Part shown: positions 1-12,235 of the stretch, in pieces
Layout of the letters: each line of letters starts with the position of its first letter
How positions within the stretch are numbered: position 1 is the first letter of the stretch
Notes under the pieces: model-generated
Database searches by the model: none
What the model was told of the DNA's origin: nothing
The model's input: only the letters and a program-made list of their open reading frames with translations
DNA from: Myrica gale
Lineage: Eukaryota; Streptophyta; Magnoliopsida; Fagales; Myricaceae
Assembly (NCBI GenBank): GCA_963930655.1
Contig: OZ005617.1
Span: 5,706,501 to 5,770,500, forward strand
DNA length: 64,000 nucleotides
Direction: 5' to 3'
Position numbers and translations under genes: made by a program

Positions 1-2186
1 CATCAGCATACAGAAGGTGAGTAATCGGAGGACCCGTTGTACTCAACCTAATACCATGAATCAAAGAGAGGGAAGTGGCCTTGTCCAGCAATCTCGAGAG
101 AATGTCCATTCAAATAACAAAAAGAAAAGGAGATAAGGGATCTCCCTGACGCAGACCTCAAGTTGGAATAATAAGTCCATGTGGGCTGCCATTTAGAAGA
201 ATTGAATAGGATACAGAGGAAAGATACTAATGTATCCAATTAATCCATTTGGAGCTAAATCCAAAATTCTGTAAAGCGAGAAGGATAAGATTCCATTCCA
301 TCCTATCATAAGCCTTAGCCATATCAATTTTTAAAGCAATATTCCCTTTCTTTCCTTTTTTCAAAGATAAAGCATGAAAAATCTCATGTGAAAGAATAAA
401 ATTATCTTGAATAAGTCGACTCGGTACAAATGCTGACTGATGTTCAGAAATCATTCTAGGTAAGAAAAACTTTAATCGGGTTGCAATGATTTTGGAAATA
501 ATCTTGTAGCTGACATTGCACAGACTGATAGGACGAAAGTGTTGCACTCTATGAGGATTTTCCAGTTTCGGAATCAGGACTATAAAGGTATAATTCATTG
601 AAGGTAACAGCGGACCTCCATTGAAGAAATCCTGAATCATACTGATAACATCCGAACTGATAATAGGCCAATACTCTTTATAGAACATAACAGGAAGACC
701 ATCAGGACCAGAAGCTTTATTTGAGCCCATGGATCTGATTGTATTGTGAATCTCATCGGGAGATAGAATCAGATCCAACATACTTGATTCTTGGTGATCA
801 ATAACAGGACAAATAAGATTGACCAAGTCAAAAGGGACCAATGGATTTGAAGAACGAAATAGTTGTTCATAGTAAGTGGTAAAAAGATCACCAATATCAT
901 TGCGATCATTAGCCCAAGACAGATCATCTTGTTGAAGAGAAACAATGGAGTTACGATTTCGTCGAATAACCGTGAAGGCATGGAAAAATTTTGTATTCAA
1001 ATCCTTTGACACCAGCCATTCAACTCTAGAACGTTGCCTCCAAAGTGATTGCTCTCTAATCAACTACTCAAGAATTTCCACTTTAATAGAAGCCTCTAGT
1101 ACAATATTTTAAACTGACGAATCTTGTTGTTGAGTATGATCCAGCCTCTAGTACAATATTTTGAACTGACGAATCTTGTTGTTGAGTATGATCCAGGGCA
1201 CAATTTAATCTGGAAAGTTGGTCTTTAATAAAACCAAAGTGTTTCTTATTACAGATGCGAAGAGCTTTCTTGACTTTTTCCAATTTTTTTTGATAATCGA
1301 ATGGCTGGTCGGGCTTGAACATGGGGACGCCAAGCTGATGCAACAGTAATGTAAATTCCAGGATCCCGAACCCACGTAGCCTCAAATTTAAAAGGGCGGG
1401 GAAGAGATTGAATTTGACCTTCCAATGTAAGAATGAGAGGTATATGGTCCGAGGCAATTGTTGGAGAATGCAAAATGGATGCATTTGGATGCTGAATACG
1501 CCACCTAACATTGACCAAGCCTCTATCAAGTCTTTCGCGAATATTGGCACAACCTCCGCGGCCATTATTCTAAGTATAAGGATTACCCTTGAAACCCAGG
1601 TCAATTAATCCATTAGAGAAAATGAAGTGTCGTAATCCGCCTGTAGAAGATTCTGCAACAGGTCTTCCTCCCTTTTTCTCATTTGGTGAAATACTGAATT
1701 GAAATCACCCAATAAAAGCCAAGCTTTTGTATGAGATCCTGCCAATAACTGTAAGGAATACCAAAATTGGCGTTTTTCACAATACTGAGATGGGCAATAA
1801 GCTAAAGTTAAAAGGAAAGAAGAGTAAGGCACATCAGGGTACATCAAAATATTTAACATCCATTGAGAGCTACCCAAAACAGAAACAGAGACGTTAGGAC
1901 GCCACATAAACAGTAAACCACCTTTAGAACCAACAGGTGGTGCAGATACAAAATGCGAGAAACCAAACTTATACACAATACTAGTAGTCTGACTCTCTTT
2001 AAGTTTAGTTTCCAAAAGGAAAACGCAGTCCGGGTTATAACTAGCTATTAAAGCCAATACAGCTCTGCCAACCGAGCTTGACCTAAACCTCGACAGTTCC
2101 AAGAGACGATCTTCATGGATTATCTGGAGGCTGTGTAGTGTCAGCCTCGTCCACCTTAGTAGTAAACAGAGAAGAAAATGGTTCAT
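1..2186 (-). pseudogene. LINE ORF2: endonuclease plus reverse transcriptase, frameshifted and 3'-truncated
   Basis: The endonuclease part (about 2186-1250) shows ETKL, LLGDFN and SDHIPL motifs of exonuclease-endonuclease-phosphatase family L1 nucleases, which nick the target for primed reverse transcription. The RT part (1063-1) shows NKASGPDG, VLIPK, FRPISLCN, LKIDMAKAYDR, GLRQGDPLSP and the start of YADD. Lesions: a stop where GNPYTW expects Trp (TAG, complement of 1570-1572); a frame change near 1320; a 52-bp tandem duplication at 1092-1195 that shifts the frame between endonuclease and RT; a TAG at 227-229 and a TGA just before GLRQGDP. The product cannot be made as one protein. Confidence 0.88.
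1092..1195. repeat. 52-bp tandem duplication inside LINE ORF2
   Basis: Bases 1092-1143 and 1144-1195 are the same 52-bp unit with one visible difference (ttttaaact against ttttgaact). Because 52 is not a multiple of three, it shifts the reading frame between the endonuclease/linker and the RT. Confidence 0.95.
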
Positions 2187-4741
2187 CCGAAAGCGACAGA
2201 GCTTTGGTTAGACAAGCAGTTGCCTGTTTTTTCATACGGGTTTGGTTCCTCTTGAACGACGTCAGAGCTATTTTGGATTTCCTGAGAACATGCAAAATGG
2301 GGTCTGCAGCATGGTTGAACCCCATTGGTTGAACTGGTGGAAGTACAGCAAGGATTGACATCCATTGGTGGAAGTGGCGGAATAGCAAGGTTGTCAGCCA
2401 GTGGTTGTAATGGTGGAATTATCTGAGCCTGCGCGAGAGCCAATTTTTTCCCCGATATAAAGGGAGCATCCGGAGCAAACTCAGAGAACATTCGTTTTCC
2501 TTTTGACTTCCAAAACTTATCTTCCATAACAGTATCCTTAAAAAATGGCACAAGAGGCACTGTTGGCTGGGGAGCCTCTGCTAATCCAATATTGCGAATA
2601 GTCGTGGCCAGAATATTGTTGTCCACAGCGGGCTGGACTGAGGTCTGAATCGTCAAGTCAGAGCTATCTAAACAAAGGGGACGCTTGCCTTTATCAATCT
2701 TTCCTCAAGAAGGAGCCGACTTATAGATACTTGGAGCAGGCAGTTCTTTAACATAGACCGGGGAAGAGACATCAGCTGATATTGTTTCCTTTCCCATTAA
2801 GCACTTGGAGAAGTCCACTGGAACTGAAGCTTGAAAGGGAATCAGTGCAGGTGATGATACTGGAAGAGAAAACCCCGAGACTGCACGTGAAGGAAGATCC
2901 TTAGGGCAAGGAGCAAGAGTAAACTTTGCTTTGTATGAACGTGAAAATGCATGTGCATCCAAATAATCTTCAAGCGTGGGACCCAAAAACCCCGAAGGAG
3001 GGACTGCAGGAGACTCAAGAGAGTCAATGAGAGCTCTATTCATCACAGAGTGCGAAGACTTATCAAAGCCGAGAGGCTCAAGACAATTCATTGCAAATTC
3101 ATGTGCCTCAGTGTCAGGTGATTGAGGGCTATTTGGAGGAGAAAAAGATAAATCTGCAAGAGGAACTATCACAGGAGAAGATGGTGGAGAAGTGTGGGTA
3201 ATAACAGACGTGAGAGAGGGTGGTGGAAGCACGGGTGGTGAAGATATCATGCAAGTGGTTCGAGTAGATGATGAAGCTTGTGAGGGTGGCCATGCAACGA
3301 GAGGGTATATATTAGAGGGAAGTGACGTAATGGCTGACATAAGTGAGCTAAACATCGGAGGAATATCTGTTAGAGCTGAAGATCTGAACTCCGAGTGATT
3401 ATGCAGAACACGACAAAGCTCAAGGGACAGATCGTTTCGAGGTATCTGATTATGCAAAAAACCTATAGGATCGGATGTAGAACAATTGAGTGCAAGAGGA
3501 CAAGCTGAAGGCTGAGCTGCTTCACAGAGGTTGACACGTTGCATATGAGAAGAGTTGAAAACAGTCAAAGGTATCTTAGCACTAGGATTATCTCTTAATA
3601 CTGAAGATAACTCTGATCGGTGGAAAGACAGCTTCGCAGGAGTAGATAAGGGCTGAATTAAATGCACTGGTAAGATACTATCTTCCTAAACTTTGTCTTT
3701 AGTGCTCTCACCGTCCACTTGTCCAGGTGATAAAATAGGAGATGCTGATGAACGGTGGATTTGGAGGCCACCGTTACTGCTAGAAAATCCAATATGGTGT
3801 CTGAGCTGTTGGGGAGGAAACGAAAGCACAGTTTTCCTTGACTTAGAGTGGACTGCCGAACCCACTTTATCAGATACCGCCAAAAAAGGAGCATGATGAG
3901 CGTTGGGGGGAGTCGAAATGAAAGAGCTATCCCATGAATTAGCCCTTAACCAAGGACCATAGCTTTGAACAATATTAGGAAGAGATTCATGGGGCACATT
4001 GATATAACATGACCAATACAACCACATTTATAGCAAAAATCTGATAATTTCTCGTAACGAAAACTAATAAATGCATCTGGAAGATTAGGTCGAGGAAGAG
4101 AAAAACCTTCCTTAAGAGGATTGCTAACATTAATTTGAACTTTGATGCGAACGCTTGCAAGTAATACCTTCCGGGACAAATTCAACTAATTGACCAATGG
4201 AAGATCCAATCTCAATAATAGTTTGTTTGTTCATAACGGCCAGTGGTAATCCATGAAGCTGAATCCAAAAAGAAGCCATTGAAAGATCAACTTCAGCAAT
4301 TGTAATTTCGGGAGACCAATACTGAAGCACCAATAAATGACCTTTGAAATTCCGAGGGCCCATTAGAAGAACTTTATCTCTATCACTAGATCGGGAAAAC
4401 TGAAAGAGATAAGTGGAATTTTCCATAGCTTCAATTCGAAGATTGAGAGCAAACTTCCATACTGCCAATATATTGTTTACAATAATAGATCTGCCTGGAG
4501 GTTTAAAGCCAATAATTTTTCCAATTAGAACTGTATTGGACGATTGAGAGGCCATATCCATATTCAGTGACAGACGGGCAGGAAGAGAATCCCAAAGCAG
4601 TTCTTCAGTTTTCTTCGTTAGTAGATCCATAGCAGCAGGGAAGTCAGACATAGCAACAGCTGCTGCAGAGATTCCGAACTCAGATCCGGATAAAGAGGTG
4701 GAAAAGGAAGAACACGAAAGAAGCCACAAAGTAGATGCCAA
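2183..4741 (-). pseudogene. LINE ORF1: DUF4283-like RNA-binding region with CCHC zinc knuckle, frameshifted
   Basis: The N-terminal 200 codons (4741-4130) resemble the DUF4283 region of plant LINE ORF1 proteins, with the family's phrases KALLMGP-like (here VLLMGPRNFKGHLLVL) and WIQLHGLPLAVM. A CCHC knuckle CYKCGCIGHVISMC follows at about 4055-4000 in a shifted frame. The rest (3900-2183) is long, Ser/Pro-rich and low in conservation, as is usual for this ORF. The protein normally coats LINE RNA as a nucleic-acid chaperone. At least two frame changes (near 4165 and 3960) plus a stop at about 2700 break it. Confidence 0.8.
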
Positions 4742-5526
4742 GAACAGGAGTTTCGACGAACACTAAAGAGCAAAAGAAGTATCTAGGGCGTAGAGAATAT
4801 ATGAACAGATATAGAAGGAAGAAGAGGCAGTTTGCAGAGGGAGATGATCCAAAAAAACTAAAAGCAAATCAGATAGGACTTCTGGATGAAAAGCAAAGAG
4901 AGAAAAGCTCTTAGAGAAGAGAGAAAAAATCTCTCAGCGGTGATCGCAGAAGCAGAGACACCGCTACATCATCTGGCATACTCATTCAGTGGCAATTGAG
5001 AGTAAATTGTTGCATTTCTAAGGGCCGATGGACATAGAAAGGCAAAAAGTTGGGAATATTTCGTAATATCAATAATACTTGGGTCCCGGACCGTGATAAT
5101 TAATTGACCGACGACCAAAGTCCCAAAGACGTGGATTTGATGGTAATTATCCGACGACTCTAGAAACAGCAAAGAAAAGGGAGAGGAGTTTCCTGTAAGC
5201 GTCCGAAAGACCATAACTGAATCTCTGGCCAGACACTTATATCAAAAAGGCTAGCCGCCCAGATAAACTTCCGAGTTAAGATAGACACATTTTGATAATA
5301 ATATATGTTATCTATCGTCGAGGAGTAATTATTAAGGGACACAGTTTTACTTCTATACCAAAATATACCCAAAATTATAATCTCAGGTTAGTAAGAAGAA
5401 GGCATGATCAGGACTGGTTGGAACCTATTGCGACAAGAGCTGCATGCCTTTCTAGTTGTTATAAAAGCCTCTTCAACAAAGTACTGCCACAATTTAAATA
5501 TTATTTTGTATCTATTTCAGTATTAG

Positions 5527-5571
<45 letters not shown>

Positions 5572-6687
5572 TCCCAAATTGATTATAAACTAAAGTTACT
5601 TTAATATTTGGGTCCTATAAATCGATTCCTCTACAAGCTAATTAATATGAAGTTTTTATACTGATCAAGATATATATATAGCTTTTTAATTTTCCTCCTA
5701 GATTGAAGCAACTTAAATTCTTCCTCTTCTAATTTTCTCTCATTATTTTCATTTTTTAATGTTTTAACAGTATAAAAAATTCCATGTAGTTAATTACTTA
5801 GCAACATAACAATCTACCTACCTAATTGGATTGGAAATTATTAGTCATTAATTTCCATATGACTTCTTTCACCATTTATGAGTTGAATCAGGCTGAATCT
5901 TAGATTATACGTACGTGTCTTGGTCCTTTTTTTTTGTTCAGAATTAAGTCATGGGAATCCGTGTGGTAGATCGAATCCAGACATTTGAGGTGGAATTTAC
6001 GTACGTATTACCCCAATCCAACCTGGCCACGGCCCACACCCAAGGTTATAAGTATGGTTTGCTTTTGTTTTTGTTCTTTTTTTGTGTTAGTCATTAGTGG
6101 TACGTCATATATTCTCTTAATTACTCTGAAGCCAATAGATGAGGACTGATTAATGTAGCTAATTAATTATGGCAAGGAAAGTAAATGAGATGCCCGCCGC
6201 CGCCGGTATGTGTTGCCACCGCTATAGGCATCGATCCCGTATATATATATATAGAAATGGCCAAATAAGCTCTATTTTAATTTTTATGTTGTCACTATTG
6301 TTAGTCGTAAAGGGAAGAATATAATTGATTTTAGAAGAGAATAATGCCAAGAAGAAGAATAATGTTTTTTTTTAAAAAGGCTTAAATAATTAGGATAACA
6401 AAAAATAATGGCATGCAAAGAGTCCTATAATTCGAAGCTTCCATTAATGCATATATTCCCACTCCTACAACCAGGATAAAAGCAAATAAAGCTTTGCATA
6501 GTGCACAGTGCCACGAAAGAGATTGATCACGGATAACTCCCATCCAAACCAAACAAATTATGCCTCTAGACTCTAGAGAGCAGAGAGACGGGATGCATAT
6601 ATTACACATGATGCATGGTCATGATGAAGTTCTATTTATGTATATATACACATACTACACATATATATCAGCTTGGACATGTTGCAG
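4742..6687. other. Gap: LINE leader, then AT-rich intergenic DNA and HIPP 3' flank
   Basis: The first 230 bases are probably LINE 5' leader. The remainder is AT-rich with no credible gene; it contains a long (TA)n tract at 5528-5569 and shorter TATA tracts near 6240 and 6640. The last few hundred bases should include the 3' UTR of the HIPP gene. Confidence 0.6.
5528..5569. repeat. (TA)n microsatellite
   Basis: About 21 uninterrupted TA dinucleotides. Confidence 0.95.
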
Positions 6688-8957
6688 TTACATGAGACAG
6701 CAGGCATTGACGTTGTCATCGTTGAACATGTTGCTGACCTTGTCGTCCCCTCGATGACTGATCGGAATGTTCCCATGCCTGTCCCCGATATTGTAGCCAT
6801 GCTTGTAATAGTTGTAGCTTTCTTTGAACTCGCGAGTTGTGTCTTTGAAATAGTTATTGGCAGATGTAAAGTACAAAGGGGGTTCTGGGTAGGGCCAGAA
6901 TTCCGCCCTCTTCCCAGCCCTCCTCACTGCCTTGAGCACCTTGTTGCGATCAACGTATCCCACCACAGTTACCTTTTCCCTTTCCAGTTCCACCTCCACC
7001 GAATCAATCCCTGACAAAGCGAAAAACAAAGGATCGTACATATAACCGGCTATCACTTGCAAGTTGCTACCTTTTATATATATATAAGGTCAAAAAGAGA
7101 ACTAGCTTTTACGCCCTGTTAAGCCCCTTCAGCATCCACTTATTTGCCCTTCAGCATCTACTTACCCACAAGAAAAACCATCCAGGATCTAAACAGTACT
7201 GGCCGTTAATAATTAAATGATCAATAAGCACCAGTTCGGGTGAACCAAAAATAGACCTCATCGTGAACCGGGAATAGATAATAATAATACATAACATATC
7301 ATAGGACGTAAAATATTCTTACTATTCTTCAAGTAATTATTTTTAGTTATTTTTTCGTTAATTTGTTGGCTGAATATATTTATAGAGACCACTTCTTAAG
7401 ACATATTAGGACCTTACCTTTAATTAATATTAAATCCCTACCCGAGTACGATTGCATGAACAGTCACATGAATGTGTTAGATGTATATATAGTATCCTAT
7501 CGAAGGGGCCGGGGGAGGGAGGGAAAGCAAAAATAGAGACACGAATATTCAGTGAGTACCTCTAAGCTTGTGAATAGCGTTTTTGACCACTCTCTCGCAG
7601 CCTGTGCAGCACATCCTCACTTTGAGCTCCACTGTCTGTAAAGCAAACACGGTTTTAGCACTAGGGAATAACGTGGTTTAAACGATCAGATGCTGCTTGA
7701 ATAAAAGTTTGTTCAGTTTATTTCCTTACTTCTTATTCCTTTGTTCCATTTGCTCCTCTAAAGTTCTTTATACTTTGCCTTGTTTTTATAGGAAACCAAA
7801 GGGATTACGAAAAGCCATGGAAGGTGCAGATTGATCTTATTTTCATGGTAGATTCTTATTTTCAGTAGGCTGGGAACATTAATAGTCTTTTCCGCTTTTA
7901 AAACAAAAATAGCCGATTACGAGATACTAATGCATGTGAGTCAAGGAATTAACCTGCATGAAGGAACGAGGTGAGACATAGACAGAAGGAAACCCTACCC
8001 CTATGCTTTATAAGAAGTTGGGGTTAAAGTCGGTTCAAAGGATGGGTTTGTTCTCCATTAAAATCTAACATATATATATATATATGTATGTATGTATATC
8101 TGAGTGGCATCTTTTCAATGGTTTTGCATCCATCTAAAAGACTACTTATTATAACAGACTAGAGAATTGTATATATAGGTAAGCAAACCTAGTTTTATCG
8201 TGATTAGTACATATTATGTTCTGCAGAAACCTTACAGTATAATTTCAGCGAAGATTTACATAATTTTCGTTTTGCAGTGCGTGGATGCGTCTTAAAGACT
8301 TCTTCTGGTTGAATAGGAGAAGTTATTGTTTTTGTTTACATGTAATTCCTCATCTTTTCTCTTTGTCGCATGGAAAAATACTCAATATTGGTATTCATGA
8401 TCACACATCCACTTCATCGGATGACATGATCTACGGTGAAATGAAGACTAAAACATGATATATGGTTTGTATTGCCAATCAGACGTAGTAAGAAGAACGG
8501 TATGAGAGAGAGAAGAGAAAAACAAATACCTCAAGAAAAACAAAATGAACAAGATGATGAATAAGAGGAAGAGAACGTCAGTTAATTTTGTTGATTTCTA
8601 CTTCTTGTTGTTCTCTTCTATAAGATACACAAAGATCATCACGACATGCATGCAAATGGATGCCTAAGAATACTCGTGGGAATTAGAGAGAGAGAGAGAG
8701 AGAGAGAGATTCTAATCTTTTCTCGTTGAATGTCATAAAAAATGCATGGTGAAAGCTCAAGCCAAAACAAGATTCCTCAAAGGATGGAAAGCAAAAGATT
8801 TGGGAAAACAAACCTGCAAGGCAAGGGGTCGACCTCTAGGCATGTTGTGGTGTAAGTTGTTGAAGTTGTTGATTTTGTGGGTGTCCGGATAGCGAAAGAA
8901 GCAGTGGGTAATGGCAGATATGAAGGAGATAAATCCTCTCTCTAGTACGGTAACCAT
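6688..8957 (-). CDS. Heavy-metal-associated isoprenylated plant protein (HIPP), 3 exons
   Basis: Exons on the minus strand: 8957-8814, 7635-7560, 7010-6688; introns of 1178 and 549 bp begin GT and end AG and the joined frame is open for 180 codons. The HMA domain spans about residues 49-115 with metal-binding CTGC (C58, C61), followed by YVDRNKVLKAVRRAGKRAEFW. The C terminus CCLM is a CaaX farnesylation site, so the protein is predicted to be membrane- or nucleus-associated. HIPPs bind metals or partner proteins in metal homeostasis and stress responses. The ATG at 8957 lies only about 15 bases below a TATTTAAG box, so translation may start at Met39 (MPRGRPLALQ), just before the HMA domain. 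A metal-binding HIPP is a firm call; the exact member number is not claimed. Confidence 0.92.
8685..8709. repeat. (GA)n microsatellite upstream of intron 1 acceptor side of HIPP
   Basis: About 12 AG repeats within intron 1 of the HIPP gene. Confidence 0.9.
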
Positions 8958-10259
8958 GGCACAGGTTCCTTAAATACAAGGAAACAAGGGAAAACCCAAT
9001 CAAAACCACACCCTAGAAGATATTCCTCAGAGGCCTTGGGATCGCTTCCTTAATGCTTAATCTCTTGCAAAAATATTCCAAAGCTATCTACTATTCCGTG
9101 CGAGAAATTTCTTGTGGTTAAATTCAGCGGACTTGTAGATAAAGGCTCCCAAATTGTTAAACCCTTTTTGCAGGGAATGGCATCTAACACCTCAAATTAA
9201 TGCTTCAGGTGTGGGTCATGTTAACACATGCATAGTTTGCAGATACTTATAAGAAGGGAATATCAGGTCATAGGGGATATGGGTGCAGGCCAGGGGCTAA
9301 GGAAGGAAAGCTGAGTTTGATGCTAAGGGAACATATACATATTCTAGATATCTTCTTTTCCACCATCGTTGAAATAAGCTCACTATTCAACACGTACGCA
9401 ACATCTATATCTAGAAAGCATTACAAAGTGATCATATTCTCATCTTGCTATAAGTTAGCCTGTCAAGTTTTCTATCTGTTTCACATTTTTTTTATAAAGC
9501 TTTGTGTAGAGAGAATCTCTGGACTATTTGAAGGTAAGAAATACGTACTTGGGAAATTAATATGATAAAGCGAACATGTACAGTACCTGTATGATGATCA
9601 GAACCATTCTATCTTTACCGATAAGGGCATTATTCTTCAACCAACCAACGCAATTCATCACAGGATACAAATAAAAAGTCGGGTTCCTATTTAATTTACA
9701 GGATCAACCTCTGAACTGCGAGCGTTTGCTTTTGCGTTTGGAGAAAATCTTGCGGTAAATCTCGCCTCAAGGCAAGGCAATACTTTTGTAGCAGAGAGAT
9801 TCGTTCAGGCAAAGCATGATCAGTGGGACAATATATATCTTATTTATGAGGTAATCCCCGTGAGAAATCGCAAAATCAGTATTGGAAAATCGAAATATTC
9901 TACGGGTATATTTCCTTGTATTTACTAGACGATTCCAGTTTGGGCAGCAACAAATCGTGGATTTTAGTTCTAAAAAAATCTGCATACTTATGTCCGAACG
10001 ACGTGATAAAGCAAATTTAAAGCATCTTCTGTTTAGGAGGACAACGTGAGATCATGACTAGATGTCTAGATTATTTTGCATTTCACGGAGGGATGGATTC
10101 TTCCACTTTTTTCTGATATCTTTGATAATGTTCCACTACGAAGGCCTATGCAGATGCTGTTGGGCAATTCTTTTCAATATGAATGTAGAATATAATTTCC
10201 ATTGTCAATACCAGGGACGACAGTTCAGGGACAAACTGTATAAAACAATGAGTTTCTTG

Positions 10260-10300
<41 letters not shown>

Positions 10301-10468
10301 CTAAGAATCGATCGGTACTGATATGGTTCCACTGTTATTTCTGTAAAAAGTTCTACAGACGTACAGTTGGAAAGGCGCACATTATAACGGAAATACCACG
10401 TAACCAAAGATTCTCTTTTCAAGTAAATCTTCGGTACACCTGGACCAAAAAAGGATGAAAAAACCTCT
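8958..10468. other. Gap: HIPP upstream region and intergenic DNA
   Basis: The HIPP promoter should lie in the first several hundred bases; a TATTTAAG box (minus strand) sits at about 8968-8975. No gene is seen in the rest. A (TA)n tract occupies about 10264-10299. Confidence 0.6.
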
Positions 10469-10837
10469 TGATGCAAATCACAATCACTATTGCCAGGGTG
10501 GGAGCCATGCACGTGAAGTGAAGATTTTACCGCGGATTGTGTACATTACAGTTGAAGACTATTTGAAATATGACCGGTTGTTGTGGAATGCCTGTTAGCG
10601 AGTCAAACTTTTTCAACCAGCATTTGCGGGTTGTTGCGATTATTTGATTTTATTGTTATTTTGTTCCTTTATTTTACTTTCAGTTATTATGTAGTTCGGC
10701 TATTTAAAAGCCGGTTGAGTGAATAAGAAGCGATCGGAATTTTGCTATCATTAAGTTTTGTCTTATTACTTTAGAGAGATTCTAAAGTTGTTCCGTTATT
10801 GACTTGGTGAGAGGCCGAGTGAAAAACAATGCCATCA
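10469..10837 (+). repeat. 5' LTR of gypsy element
   Basis: 369 bp starting TGATGCAAATC and ending CCATCA; matches 16526-16903 with small indels, including about 9 bases missing near 10590 relative to the 3' copy. A CTATTTAAAAG TATA-like box at about 10699 marks the likely promoter. Confidence 0.95.
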
Positions 10838-10840
10838 TCT

Positions 10841-10852
10841 TGGTATCAGAGC
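10841..10852 (+). other. Primer binding site (initiator tRNA-Met)
   Basis: TGGTATCAGAGC, three bases after the 5' LTR, is the standard plant primer site complementary to the 3' end of tRNA-Met. Confidence 0.95.
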
Positions 10853-11032
10853 TCAGTTGTTTCGAAAACACTTCCATATAATGACAACTCATAGTGGTCA
10901 ATCCTTCCACCAAAATAATCCTGAGCCAACCCAGACATGTCCCAACCCACCGTTCCACAGACCAATCAAAATCTCACCCTTCAAACACAACTTCACCAAT
11001 TGACCCAACAATTAGACTGTATGGCTTGATGA

Positions 11033-12175
11033 ATGGACATTATAGATGAACGAAGACATCGGGAAGGATCACGTGGTCCAGGAAATAGGCCACGAAGCCC
11101 ACGAAGAGAGGAGACACTTGAAAGCGATGGCGAAGGTGAAATGGAAATGCAAATGGGCGCTCGAGGCTATGACTTCCAGGGTGGGCGACGAGGCACAAGT
11201 GGTCGTGGTTTTTTCCCTAGACACCATGGGGAACGCAGACATGTTGAACCAGATTTTGGTGATTTCGATCAACACTTCCAGCCCCCTCTAGATGAGCTCA
11301 CCAGACGATTGAAGGTGGACGTTGAAGACTTTCAAGGCAAAATGGAGCCTGATGTCTTTCAAGACTGGCTCACTTCTCTTGAAGACTACTTCGTTTGGTT
11401 TTCTGTCTCGGAAGACCGCAAGATGCGCTACGTGAGGATGAAGCTCAAGGGCCCTACCCGTCCCTGGTGGAGTAGCATAGAGGAGCAGCTGCGTCGGACA
11501 CAACAACCTGCCATTATCAACTAAGAAGAAATTAAAGAGCGGTTGCGGGAGAAATATCTACCGCTCGATTACGAGCAACTCATCTATGAAGAGATGCTCC
11601 TATGGAAGAAAGGATTTGATACGGTGGAGCAATATACAGACCAGTTCCATGAACTCACCGTTCATAGTCAGGTCGTGGAAAATGAGCAACAAACTCTTTC
11701 TCGCTATCGAACCGGACTTCGAAGTGAAATTCAACGTGAAATGATCACAGCCCGACTTCTCTGCGCCGATGAAGCATTTTAGCTAGCTCTCCGAGTGCAA
11801 AAATGTTTGGGCCTGAGTGCAGGGCGACATTTTCAACCAGGGGAGCAAAGAAATTCAAGGCCAACTTTTAGTCCATCCCCAAGACCATATACGGAGATTC
11901 CTAAGAATACAACGACGAATGACTTGAAAGGGAAGTCCAAAGCTATCGAAGAAGGACCTCAATGCTATAAGTGCAAGGGGTTCGGTCATTTTGCAATAGT
12001 ATGTCTTACTCGCGACCATAAGCTTGCTTATGTGTGTGAAAATGATTTAATGGTAGTGGAAGGTGCTATTGATCGCGATGAGACTGAAGAAGAAATCACA
12101 GTTGATCTTGAGGAAGAACGGTTAGAAGCAACAGAGTTTCCTAGTTGTATCATTCATAGAATTCTAGCCGGATAA
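11033..12175 (+). pseudogene. gypsy gag (capsid plus zinc knuckle), two in-frame stops
   Basis: One frame runs from 11033 to 12175 with stops at 11522-11524 (TAA) and 11780-11782 (TAG). It contains the retrotransposon gag capsid signature (FQGKMEPDVFQDWL, then KLKGPTRPWW and EMLLWKKGFDTVEQYTDQF) and a CCHC knuckle CYKCKGFGHFAIVC near 11960-12000. The start of the natural ORF is probably upstream (ATG at 10881) in a different frame, so an early frameshift is also likely. The normal product forms the virus-like particle. Confidence 0.9.
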
Positions 12176-12235
12176 CAACTGGAATTAGTTGCGGGAGAAC
12201 ATAGTTAGCGACGACACAATATATTTCACACTCGC

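Larger units (their letters stand above)
1..4741 (-). mobile_element. L1-type LINE retrotransposon, degenerate, 3' end outside window
   Basis: Reading on the minus strand the order is ORF1 (DUF4283-like region and CCHC knuckle), apurinic endonuclease, then reverse transcriptase. The window begins inside the RT catalytic YADD motif (complement of bases 1-16), so RT thumb, RNase H region and poly-A tail lie to the left of the window. The 5' end is not sharply defined; 4742-4975 is probably 5' leader. Frames change several times and in-frame stops interrupt conserved motifs, so the copy is dead. Family assignment to plant L1 elements is firm; age and subfamily cannot be judged. Confidence 0.9.

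Noticed and set aside
3192-3398. Plus-strand 68-codon frame within the LINE
   Set aside because: Shadow of the minus-strand ORF1 region.
10264-10299. (TA)n tract as a regulatory element
   Set aside because: Simple microsatellite; no reason to assign function.
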